Positions 25,342 to 35,960 of a stretch of 64,000 nt of DNA are shown piece after piece. A program made the translations under genes and the position numbers. The stretch is from Macrocybe gigantea (lineage: Eukaryota > Basidiomycota > Agaricomycetes > Agaricales > Callistosporiaceae), in the NCBI GenBank assembly GCA_011319805.1, contig SJRY01000080.1, positions 186,001-250,000 of the forward strand, in the 5' to 3' direction. Within the stretch, counting starts at the first letter, position 1. Every line of letters begins with the position of its first letter. The notes beneath the pieces were generated by a model. The model made no database searches. It was not told the DNA's origin and saw only the letters and a program-made list of their open reading frames with translations.

Positions 25342-27752
25342 ATGATGCTGAGCATTCTACGCACGAGAGGGCTATGTCTTTCTTCCGTGAACAGACGTTG
25401 GTTAATCCCGTCACGTAGTAGTTCTAGTGCGAGACGCAACTTTGGCTCCACCAATCCACACATCACCCCTGGATCATGGCAGACAAAGACATGGGTCAGG
25501 TCAATCATATATGCCACTGTAATGGTCGGAATAATTGAGATTGCTACACATTACGCCATTGTGAGTTATCTGAATCTTCCCCATATCTAACTCAACCACA
25601 ACAGCCTGAAATTGCCGCGAAGGAGCCACCGAATAACTCCACGTCATCTACTTATGCCAATAATGAGGACATCCAGCAGGCTATAGGGCAGCTTAGAGAA
25701 GAGCTGCCAGGCAGAGACGCCATCACAACTGAGCCGATCGCCCTCCGCGTCTACGGATTCTCAGAAAATTCTTACCATCCAGCGTCCCCGCATTCGGTAA
25801 TTGTATGTATTGCGATCCGCGAATATTGCGCGCCCTGCTTATGCGTTCCAGGTTCGGCCACGCTCAACTGACGACGTCGTCAAAGTTGTTAATGTAGCAC
25901 GGAAGTTAAAGATTCCCATCATCCCCTACAGTGGCGCGACGAGCCTCGAAGGACATACATCCGGGGTAGCTCGATTCCTGCAACGCTTCATTTCGTTAAT
26001 TTCTCTTTATCTAGTATTCTTCAGGGAGCATTTGCCTGGATATGTCGGGGATGGACCAAATTCTTAACATAAATGGTACGCAGTGCCGGCTTTTCATGCT
26101 ACCTGTTTGTCGAAAGACTGAAAGCAAACTTATAGTCCAAGATTCGGATCTAACTTGCCAAGCTGGAGCCCGTTGGGAAGACATCAATCAAGTACTTAAA
26201 GATCGTGGCATTCCGTTATTTTTCCCGGTGAGCCTCAGAGTTCCTTGCCAAGAGCATTGTTATTAACCTGTGCACAGCTTGACCCGGGACCCGGAGCGGT
26301 ATGCATGTGACCATTTTGAAGGCTATTCGTAGGTTGACCAGGATATAGACTGTAGGCGGAATGATAGGAACTGGATGCAGCGGCAGTCAGTCCCTCTAAT
26401 CAATCTTTTGGGAGCACGGGCTGAGAAAGAACTAGCAAACGCGGTCAGATATGGAACTGCTAGAGCGGAGTGGTTCTTGAATGTCGTGGGTATCTCGTCC
26501 CATCGAACAAGGCCCTTCTGAACACTAGGCAGACCGTGGTGCTTCCTTCTGGAGAGGTAATCAAAACGAGAAGTCGAGCTAGAAAATCCTCTGCAGGGTT
26601 TGATTTGACCAAGTTGTTCATCGGAGCGGAGGGGACGTTAGGTATAGTAACGGAAGGTGAGCTCAAACGTTTCTGCAAGACTAAACTCGATTCACTTCTG
26701 TGGCATGCAGCGACGTTGCGTTTAGCGCCAGTCCTACCTACCAAAGTTGCCATGGCCCAGTTTCCGGATGTTGAACGTGCCGTTAGTGCTGTCCAAGAGA
26801 TTCTAAACTCGCCATGGGGCGCGCATATACGTAAGAGCCCCCAATCTAGTCTAACAGTCACGTTGTGCTGAGCGTAGTAGAGTGTGTCGAACTGCTTGAC
26901 GACAATAGTACGTTGTGGGTGATCTCGTTCTTTCCATTAACTTATAGCCCTTCAGTGATGGATGCCATCAATAAGGCGGGCATAGTCGATCATCCCTATC
27001 CAGTCAGGGATACCCTATTTTTCAAAATTCAGGGCGATTTGTCGGCAGTGCAGAAGACCTCCCAAGTTATTCAGTCAATCTCGAAAACTCATGGTGGTTT
27101 CCAATTCAAATTCGCGGCCACTGATGAGCAAGCAGAAGACATGTGGCAGAACCGCAAATATGCCCTGACCTCAACAATGGCAGCACACCCAGGGACCAGA
27201 TGCTGGACGACCGACGTCTGGTATGATTTTTTTTCTTGGAGGCAAGCAGTTTTAGCTGACTCCAACTATAAGTGTTCCCGTTTCTCGGCTGCCTCAGCTT
27301 GTTCTAGAAACAAAGAAAGACCTTGCTGATTCCGGCTTGTTAAATACTATTGTAGGCCATGTTGGAGATGGCAATTTTCACGCCTTGATCCTGTTCCATG
27401 ACGAGCAAGAGCTCAAGTCTGTTAATGATGCGGTGCATCGATTAGTACACCGCGCCCTCCGTCTAGACGGAACATGTTGAGTTCTTTTAAGAGGCCGTTA
27501 TGCAGCCAAGGAGGCTAATTTCCATATTTCTAGGTACAGGAGAACATGGTGTTGGTGTTGGAAAGACAGAATACCTTACAGGAGAACTCGGGCCAGGCAC
27601 GATCGAATTAATGAAGTCGATCAAGAGAGCTATTGATCCGCTGAATATCATGAATCCAGGCAAAGTGCGCAACTCGTCCTCCGCATGTAACTCTCATTAT
27701 TTATGCTTTCATTTTTCAGCTGTATCCTAGTGACGATTCAAGGAAGGAGTAA
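25342..27752 (+). CDS. DLD1: D-lactate dehydrogenase (cytochrome), mitochondrial
   Basis: FAD enzyme that oxidises D-lactate to pyruvate and passes electrons to cytochrome c. The first exon gives an Arg/Ser-rich mitochondrial presequence ([15 protein letters not shown]) and a membrane segment ([20 protein letters not shown]). The FAD-binding PCMH domain follows ([65 protein letters not shown]). The C-terminal cap follows ([43 protein letters not shown]-type [17 protein letters not shown]). About ten introns interrupt it, including one at 27476-27533 with donor GTTGAG. Each splice was set by recovering family motifs. A second ATG lies at 25345. The stop is at 27750-27752. It converges on NOT4. 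Confidence 0.93.
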
Positions 27753-27845
27753 CTTGTTCAATGAGGGTATTTGGATTATATGTAATCATTCAGAGACAAT
27801 GCATGCTATATGAAACCTAAGTCCAATCCATCATTGAATGAGAAT

Positions 27846-30800
27846 TTATGGTTCCACGTCGTTGGGCCGTAATGATTGCATTTTCATCATCATCTCCCTG
27901 ACTTCCGTCTCCGCAAATATTGCGGCCTCCTTTGCGACAGCCAATTTCTCTTCCAGTTCGCTGATAGTCATGGGCCTGATCTTTCTGTCCATTTCTATAA
28001 GGCCAATGTTGTCGAATCGTTGTAAAGTATTACCGATCCGTGGCATAGAGCCAAATCGATCCCAACCGTTGTCATTGAAAGACAAAACCGCACGGACGGC
28101 GGCGGTATTAATATCACGATGGAGTTCTTCCAACTTGGATAGCTGTACTTCCATCCATCTTGCTCGACGCTCCAATGCAAGCGTAAGGGCCGCGACTTCG
28201 TCTTCCTTGCCATGTCCTTCGTCTCCTACGTCATCAAGGAAATCATCTCCTTTTAGCATGTCACGGAGCACTCCGTCGAAGGAGGAACTGTCGTCCCAAG
28301 TTGTCCGAGGTAGCAACCTCAGCAAATCAGAGATGGTCTGGGTCAGAGTTTCCAGTAACTGCTGGAAGGATGACACGGCATTATCGATGGAGCCGGAAGG
28401 CATGTTATTCGCAAAAGAGCCTCCTCCGACGGACAGGGCGGACAGGGCATGCACAAGGGGTCCATATTCAAGGGGAATCATGGCGGCTGGGTTTAGCTTG
28501 TGCATCGAGAAGAATGGGTGATTTGGGAGGTCCATGGAAGGATTAGCGACACTAATGTGATCCAACAATTGTGCGACAGAGCAAGGTTCATCGCGATCGG
28601 AAGTTTGAGACCTGGAGCTCACAGAACTCGTCTCGTTGGCGACAGGTAAGGAATCCGACACTACTGACTGTGTCTGCGCCACATCAGACTGGCGCTCTTC
28701 TTCTTTTGGAAGCTTGACCAGCTTTACAGTTGGCTTGTTCTTCTTCGGTTTCTTAGATAACAATGGAAGCTGCAAAGGAGGTTCTGAAATAACAAGAGTA
28801 GCTGGAGCAATCTGTCGATTGGAAGACTTGTTGCCGGAACCTTGATCAGGGCGCTTGTCTGCAACGGACTTCTTCGGAGACTTTTTCGACTGTTGGATGT
28901 TTTTGCCTTTGTCCTGATGAGCTGGTCCGGGATGAGACTGTGCAGAGTGCACTATCTCGACCTGTAGTTGACTACGAATTGGCTGTGCATTGACGGCAAG
29001 TTCATCGTGCTTTCCGTTGTCCTTTACCGTCGTCGGAACATTCTCAACAGAGTTCACTGGCTTTTGGGATGCTACTTCAGGGATCTCAGCCTTTCTTTCG
29101 GAGGGCTTTTCAGCTTTGGTAGTCTTCTTCGTTTTACGAGCCGCCTTTCCGTGAAGCTGATTCTCTGAAACCAGAGATAGCGTGCTGGCTGCACGTTCGC
29201 TGGGAGCTTTAACACTGATAATTTCGGCAGAGCTGGGCCTAAGGGCTGGGAAATCCTCTGCAGATAACGTGATGGGGGTTGGTGAAGATGTACCGGAGAC
29301 TATAAGGGTAGGACAAGGTATATCAGTTTTGGCAAGAATGGCATGTCATACCCAAGAGGGGAGGGAGGATTATGCGGCATTATGTGACTTTGTACTAAAT
29401 GGTCCAAGGTTCCGTCGTTTCCATGTGCATATAGGCATTGAGTATCGAACAAGGCGTTATATCAGTTTCGATGATAGATGTTCCGCACTGGGAAAGCACG
29501 GCACTCGGTACGATGACCTCCCTCCCCTCGGTAAGAATATTGAAGAACTCACTATTGGCGGGTCCATCGCTTTCCTGAACATTAGTGTGGCCATTGGAAA
29601 TCACGGGAAAATTCGAAGATGGATATGAAAGGCCTGGCGGTGGACCATATGCCATCTGAGGGCCGGCGATGTTTGTGGACGAAGTGGAAAACTGGATTGA
29701 CATGATCGCAGGATCGTTGAAAGGTAAATTTGCTTTAGAAACTGTTGCTTGATCTAGTAATTACATTCAATAAATACGATGGGAGTAGAGGACTGAAGTC
29801 GATATACCTTCTGTTAAGCTCGCTCGCTCGCGACTCGATTGGATAAAATCTCGCAACTGCGCTTCACTCACTCCCTGCGTGAATGCAGGCTGAGTCTCCG
29901 GAGGTGGTTGACTTGGGAGTCCTCGAGGCGGCAAACTTGGAGGAACAGATTCTGAATGCATAAATACATTCTCAACACGATCTGATACCGGCCAGGATGA
30001 GTAACGATAAGCATGGACGCCGGTGGTATCCAGACTAGACAGTTGAAGATCGCCGCCGTTGAGACTTGAAGGTGTTGAAGCACGGAGCGGAGATGATGTT
30101 GCAGTAGATGGTTGCCTTCCCCGCGCAAATCCAAATCGAGAAACCGACTTTGTACTAGAATCATCGTCGAGAGAATAATGAGAGCTCTGAACAGCAGGAG
30201 TAGCCTTTAGAGAGAGTTCGTCACTGGACTCCGAAAATGGGTTAAAGGATCCCATATAATTGGTACTGCTGACGGGACGATTGTCAGCTCCCTGCCCACG
30301 TCCAAGCCTTGAATTAAGGGGGTCATAGATAGAGCGATTGGGTTGATGAGGGTATGACAGTCCTGGAGGTGCTGAGAAGGACAGCATATGAGACGAGTTC
30401 AGTGCCGGGAATGCATCGGCGAGTGTTCCAAGGAATGGGGTATTGGCATCTAGCTCAAAATTGGGCATATCTTGAAGCTCCGCATCGCCTTCGGGAGCAA
30501 GGTTGGGATCGAGGTTGAAACTGAACCCTCCGCTGTCTCCGCCACTTAAGGTTTGCAAAGTTCGATCGAGATCTGGGAATGGACTGGCAACCGGAGGAGA
30601 TGTGACAGCCGACTCACGTCGTGCTCGAACGTCATCAAGAAGAGCTCGAGCGGCATTCGACATCTGATAAGACGATTGACTGGAGAGAATAGGTGTTTGT
30701 GGAGAAGCCGAGTCTACCCTAGGAGGACGGCTGGGTGAGGGTATGCCCGGAGGGGCTGACAACCCCGGGGGAACAACTGGAACCTCAGACATCACTGCGT

Positions 30801-32458
30801 TGTGATGACTGGTCGCAGAATCTGTGGTAGGAGATTGTGGCGCGGGTGGAGATACAGCGCAGGACTGAATCGCTGAACCAGTGTCTGTGTCTGCGACGAT
30901 AGGTCGAGAAGGAGAATCTGGGGGAGGTGACGACGCAGCTTTCTTGGATGCAACGGCAACTGCTGCAGTAAGTGGGGACTGAGGTGTCAACGGTCGCGAA
31001 GACGATGAAGGTGCTGACGTCTTAACATTGGTTGCTGATTTGCGTTCTTGATTAATGGTCCGGGTTGTAGGATGGCGGCTGTCGGTTACAGGTGAAGTGG
31101 GAAGAGCACCAGTACCACGAAGGGCACGGACACCGCCCATCCGGCGAGGTTGACGGGAACTCAAGACACCAGATGTAACTGTTCCGATAGTTCCTTTCTG
31201 ACCCCAGGCCGCTGCGCGCGGGAGACCGGCTAGAATATCATGGTCAGTGAAATCATGAGAAATATGCGTATGAGAGGAAATACCATCTTGTTCATCGGAC
31301 TTCTTGTTTGACGCCACGACATTCCTTGCTCTAGTTTCCGTTGCCTTCATCGTATGTTTACTACAGCACCTTAGGAGACACGCTCGAAAAAAATATCGTG
31401 TAAAACATACGCACAGAGTCGTCAGATCCTCCTTCGTAAAACAATCCTTCTCGTCACCCCATTCATGCAGGTTCATACAGTTGTGATCGGTGCATGGCAC
31501 GCCGCGCAAGAATGCCATGCAATACTTTGTCGTACCATAGCTCGCTCTCATAACCTCCTTTCCACCTCCAGGTGAAGCTGCACCATCGACGGCGGCGATA
31601 GCACGAGCAGCATCCTCCTTTCGATGATAGGTGATATATAAGCCTACAACTGGGGCACCGCCGCCTGACGGCGTCCGTTTGACAAGAAGAATTTTACTGA
31701 TCTTTCCATACTGTCCGAAGTACTCATGGGAACGCAGAGTTGGTATTAGCTAAGCGCCGAGAAGAGGATCAGTTTTGAAGAGGAAAAACGACTAATATCA
31801 CCAACCTCTTCTTTAGCAAATCGTGGGCCAATCCCTACGACGTAGACAACGTTGCGTTGCACGACACGCACATTGGCAAGCTGGCGCCTGCCAAGAGCCT
31901 CAAGTTCTTTGCGTTCGCGTTCCCTTTGTTTTTTCTGCTGCGTTAATCGCCTATGGCTAGATGACATATATGCTGTAAGTATTTACAAAAAGACGGGCAC
32001 AGCGCAGAGAAACCAACTCTTCAGGGGCAATGGGTTTGAACTCAACGGCTTCGTCTGTATATACTCGACGACAAGCAGGGCAGCGTTTGTTCAAGTTTTC
32101 TTTGATGTGGTGCCAACAAAAGCGGCAGATCTACGAGTAAATGATTGGTGAGAAACACGGCGGGTTGGAGTACGTTGCATCGACTCGAACCTGATAACCG
32201 CAAATGCATGGTTTGAAATTGAGATCGGATATGTCCATTTCCTCCAGGCAAAGAGGACATTCAGCGTCTTCCTGCTTCACTCTGTGAGTGAGAGGGACGG
32301 AACAACTATAACTAACCAAGAAAAAAACGCACTGCCTCGTCGTCGCTCCAATACGCGTCTTGAACGCCCGCCAACACATAAGATTTGGACTGCGGGATCG
32401 AGAAGCCTGAGTGAACGACAGGAGCGGGAAGAGGATGGTGTTGTCTTCCGGACGCCAT
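27846..32458 (-). CDS. NOT4: NOT4, RING E3 ligase subunit of CCR4-NOT
   Basis: Ubiquitin ligase of the CCR4-NOT complex, acting in co-translational quality control and mRNA decay. The start ATG at 32456-32458 gives MASGRQHHPLPAPVVHSGFS. A splice then joins SDDEA to EDAECPLCLEEMD, the C4C4-type RING (second half near 32050-32130). A basic coiled linker (KKQRERERKELEALGRRQLA), an RRM (VRVVQRNVVYVVGIGP near 31830), and a CCCH-like finger (YGTTKYCMAFLRGVPCTDHN near 31500) follow. The rest, from about 31400 to 27848, is a long disordered Ser/Pro-rich tail ending in a helical segment (REVMMKMQSLRPNDVEP). Tail exon borders are approximate. It is divergent from the LOG-family gene and converges with DLD1 (93 nt apart). 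Confidence 0.9.
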
Positions 32459-32712
32459 TGCAGAAAATCGGGATAAGAAATAGAAAGAGTTCGGTTCTAC
32501 GAAGGACTTGAGACGAAGAAAAGTGAAAGGCCCTAGCCAGGCAACGAGGCCCCCAATCTGATCATTTCTCACGATGGCGCTGTTTGTCAACGCCGACGTC
32601 ACGTGTATATTCTCAGGGCTCGTTGGGGGCAGTCAGCTGTGGCTTGATTGACCGAAAACAGCATGTTGGTGAATCATAGAAAAGATTTTTTTGAACCGCA
32701 CACTGCGTCAAT
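32459..32712. promoter_or_regulatory. Bidirectional promoter, NOT4 and LOG-family gene
   Basis: A 254-nt spacer between divergent starts. No strong core motif is visible; position alone supports the call. Confidence 0.3.
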
Positions 32713-33713
32713 ATGACTGATATGTCTTGCCCATCCCCCGCCGTCGCCGTTTACTGCGGATCAACGTTAGGGAATCAACCAGATTATATGAAAGCAGCTG
32801 TTTGTAAGCATTAAGCATCTTCGTATTTCTCGATCTAACGGCATCGCGACTTTTTCTGGAAGCTCTGGGTCGTGCTCTGGCGCGCGAGAATCGGCCGCTG
32901 ATATATGGCGGAGGTTCGCAAGGAATTATGGGCGTCGTCTCGCAGACGGTTTTAGAGAATGGTGGAACAGTCACAGGCGTTGTTCCATACGCCATCCAAG
33001 CGGCAGGAGGCGAAGGCGACCAGTCGTCACATCTCGGGCATCTGAATAACGTTCGATATCACGGAAAGGTATTCACCGTTTTCCCTCGGTGGTTGACACG
33101 GAATCTGATTACATGTCAAAGGCACAGACAGTGAGTTCTGCATTCGCGCCACCACAATATTTCCATTCACTTCCGCGACATAGATTGTGGTGAACAGTAT
33201 GCATGAACGGAAAGTAGAAATGGCCAGGCGTGTGGGTGGCTTTATCGGCCTGCCGGGTGGATATGGCACTTTTGAAGAGGTGAGCGTCGATTGTACCTCT
33301 ATCATGACCTCACCCTTCTCGTTCCAAAGATTTTGGAAGTCATTACCTGGAACCAGCTCGGCATCCATCAGAAACGTGAATCGAACTCGTTCACCTCAGA
33401 TGGATGTATCTGACGCATGTCATCTCGGCCAGCCGTAGTGCTTCTCAACGTTCTTGGCTTTTTCCAGCCTTTGCAAGACCTCATCGATCGCAGCATCGCA
33501 GACGGCTTTATCCGACCGGAGAATCGGGATCTCGTCGTATTTATCGACGGTCCTAACCGACGTGAGCAACATGAGGACTTCGACTGGGGACAGGCGGGAC
33601 TCGACGCTATGAAGGCCTGGCCAGGGCACTTGACAAAAGCTAGGTTTGACTGGACGAAGAAGCTAGGCAATCTTGCTGGTCCAGGCGCAGAGGGAGCATT
33701 GAGTATGACGTGA
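32713..33713 (+). CDS. LOG-family protein (nucleoside-monophosphate phosphoribohydrolase-like)
   Basis: Rossmann-fold protein of the LOG/TIGR00730 family. Plant and some microbial members release free cytokinin bases from riboside 5'-monophosphates. Visible motifs are [16 protein letters not shown] at the N-terminus, [28 protein letters not shown] and the hallmark [10 protein letters not shown] (near 33250). Four exons are needed. The first intron follows AAV (donor GTAAGC), and the last joins FEE to [21 protein letters not shown]. The product is about 230-240 residues, normal for the family. It is likely cytosolic, with no targeting signal. Whether this fungus makes cytokinin is not answered by the sequence. 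It converges with TrpRS. Confidence 0.88.
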
Positions 33714-33829
33714 TACTCTACCGGATTTATAGACATGATGTAGAATTAGAACCTCTTGAACGAGCTGGCGGATGTTCCGACCCCAGGGAACGCGGTGAGT
33801 ATTTAAATTCCAGAATCTACAGCATCGCC

Positions 33830-35397
33830 TTAAGGAAGACTCGCTAGGCTCTTGGCCATTGATACAGTGATCTTCCGACTTGCATCCATGAATCTATCCA
33901 CGATGTCTTCTGTGACGAGGGATCTACGCTGATGGCGAAAGTTCAGTTTCGTCAACCTCGATAAATAAGCGACGGCACTTACGTCTTGGAATTCGCGCAC
34001 AAACTGCTGAAGCACATCTATGCATCTCGCTTTCAGCTGACCAGTCAGCAATCTTCCAGCTCGATAATCCTAATAATATTATACATCAGACCATATGAAT
34101 TGTATTGGACAAGCTCACCTCGCCGAGCCTCGCGAGTTCTTCGTCGTCCTCTAACAAGAATGTCAAGTATTGGTAGCTGACGTCGACATCTGTATCCCCG
34201 CCCAGACGTCTATGTTCTTCCTCTGTCTCCTGCCCACCAGAGAAGCCATGGCGATTTATCTTGTTCTTTATTTGCGCTTGCGTATCGGTCATATAAATGC
34301 TGCTGTTTGGATCGCTGGCACTCATTTTGGTTTGTGGGCCTTGCAGGGCAGGAAAGAACTTGGAATGCAGAAGGGCTGGTTTAGCGTATTTCAGCTTTGT
34401 TGCGACATCGCGCGTCAGACGGAAATAAGGATCCTGATCGATAGCACACGGTATAAGGCACGGAATGTTGGAGACGGTTCCGAATATTTGCGGAAAAGAG
34501 TTGGAGAAGGAAGGTGCGGCTTGAATAGAAGCAAAGTGGATTCTGCCGATGTTGTCTCTGAGAAAATGAATGTTCAGCCTGCGTCATATCGCAAGATAAG
34601 AGACTGACGAATCGGTGAATCCAAAGGTAGCCTTGGCCTGGCTGTATGTTATTTGTCTAGAGATTTTGGATATATTTTGATAAAATGCGCCCCCAACGTA
34701 ATCATAATTGCAGAAGATGAATGTCTTTTCTAGATCAAATCCGACAGCGATGATATCGCGAGCATTCTGTCTGGCGAATAATCTAGTCTGCTCGACCTTG
34801 AGCTCATGCTTAAACAGAAACTTTTCGTCATCTTCGTTCCTGTTAGTTGGCATGTGAAGAGACTGCAGATGCACACACACCGGTAAGCTGAATGACGAGT
34901 GGCACGTTGAAAACATCTTGCAACCACCTGCGAGCTGACATGAGGCAGGGGCCAAAGCCGTGAAAGGAAAAGACGTGCTTGGTGAAGACAAAGGGTATCA
35001 TATGACCCAGATGCATGCTGTCACTGCTGGGACCCCGCCCAGTATATAGGAAGAAGGGCTTCTGCTGTTCAAAGCGATCAAGGATTTTATCAAAGTCTCT
35101 AACAAGGTATTCAGCAGACGGAAAGAGCCAGATGCAGCTGCACGCGGCACCTGTGGGAGAAAAACATGCCCCGACGGAGGAATACGTGTGGTCTTTTGCC
35201 AGTGAGCCGTTCGAATCGCGCGAGGACAGCCTCGTCAATCCGCCGCGTGCCAAACTGGTCAATGAGCTTGTCGTAGTCTATCGCCTGCTGTTTTCCGTCA
35301 GCAGAGACAGATCCATGGACATCCCATGGAGTGACGATTTGTTCATGCGTTGCATGCTTCGCGGTTGAATCAGGGCTGGTGTCATCAAGGAGTGTCA
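33830..35397 (-). CDS. WRS1: Tryptophanyl-tRNA synthetase, cytoplasmic (N-terminus unresolved)
   Basis: Class I synthetase that charges tRNA-Trp. Recovered segments are [11 protein letters not shown] and [32 protein letters not shown] (HIGH-like motif), [15 protein letters not shown], then [15 protein letters not shown]-like [15 protein letters not shown] near 34320, and the C-terminal anticodon-binding part ending in [10 protein letters not shown]. An intron at 34928-34978 has a GC donor (ACCAA|GCACGT); only this restores TKWLQDVF. The first firm exon ends at 35397. Upstream sequence (35440-35540) has candidate starts such as ATG TCC AGT at about 35530. None joins in frame without a further splice or a one-base correction in the GGG run near 35450. 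It is divergent from the glucanase gene. Confidence 0.88.
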
Positions 35398-35540
35398 CTG
35401 GGGTTGACAGATAAGATAAAAAAGAAGAAAAAAGCCATACCCTGCAGCAGGGGCTACGGTTGAGCGAGACTTGGTGGTCAGCTAGTGCAAGCGTCAGGAG
35501 ATGGGAAGAGGAAGTGGCGAACTGGACATGATGCAATGTG

Positions 35541-35960
35541 CGGGCTGATAGTATCAGATTTCAGCGATACGGGGAAGACAAGCCGCGTATTTAGGGGGCT
35601 GCTTGCCGAAATTGATCGTCTGGCTCGTTGTCGCCGAGGTTTATAGCGAAGGAAAGGGTTGATGGCAGTGAAATAGCGCCGAATGCCAAGGGGTGGCAGT
35701 AACCAAGACAAGGGCTGACAGCAGAGCTGACCGTTCCAAACCAAAAAAGGAAACTTTGGCCGTGTTATTATAACGCGCCCGCATCCAACCGCCTCCTGGC
35801 TACTGCCACCGTTCTCTTTTTCATTTCTTCTCCCCCCCGTCCTACTCATCGCAGTGCTTCCGTCCAGGCCTTAGCTGCCCGTTACAAGCTTTCTCGTCCT
35901 TCGTCTTCCTCGCTACCTTCCTTCCTTCACACAGGCTGTGCCTTCATTTTCTTCGCAGCC
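35541..35960. promoter_or_regulatory. Intergenic region between TrpRS and glucanase genes
   Basis: About 420 nt between divergent genes. The last 150 nt before the glucanase ATG are rich in C/T (TCTTCCTCGCTACC-type runs), as is common in strongly expressed fungal promoters. Open frames here on the minus strand look like chance. Confidence 0.35.

Noticed and set aside
25275..25517. Minus-strand open frame as first exon of EAF1
   Set aside because: It lies opposite the DLD1 presequence exon and does not splice to the EAF1 frame.
35478..35849. 124-codon minus-strand open frame upstream of TrpRS
   Set aside because: Composition is chance-like, and it does not lead in frame into the synthetase.
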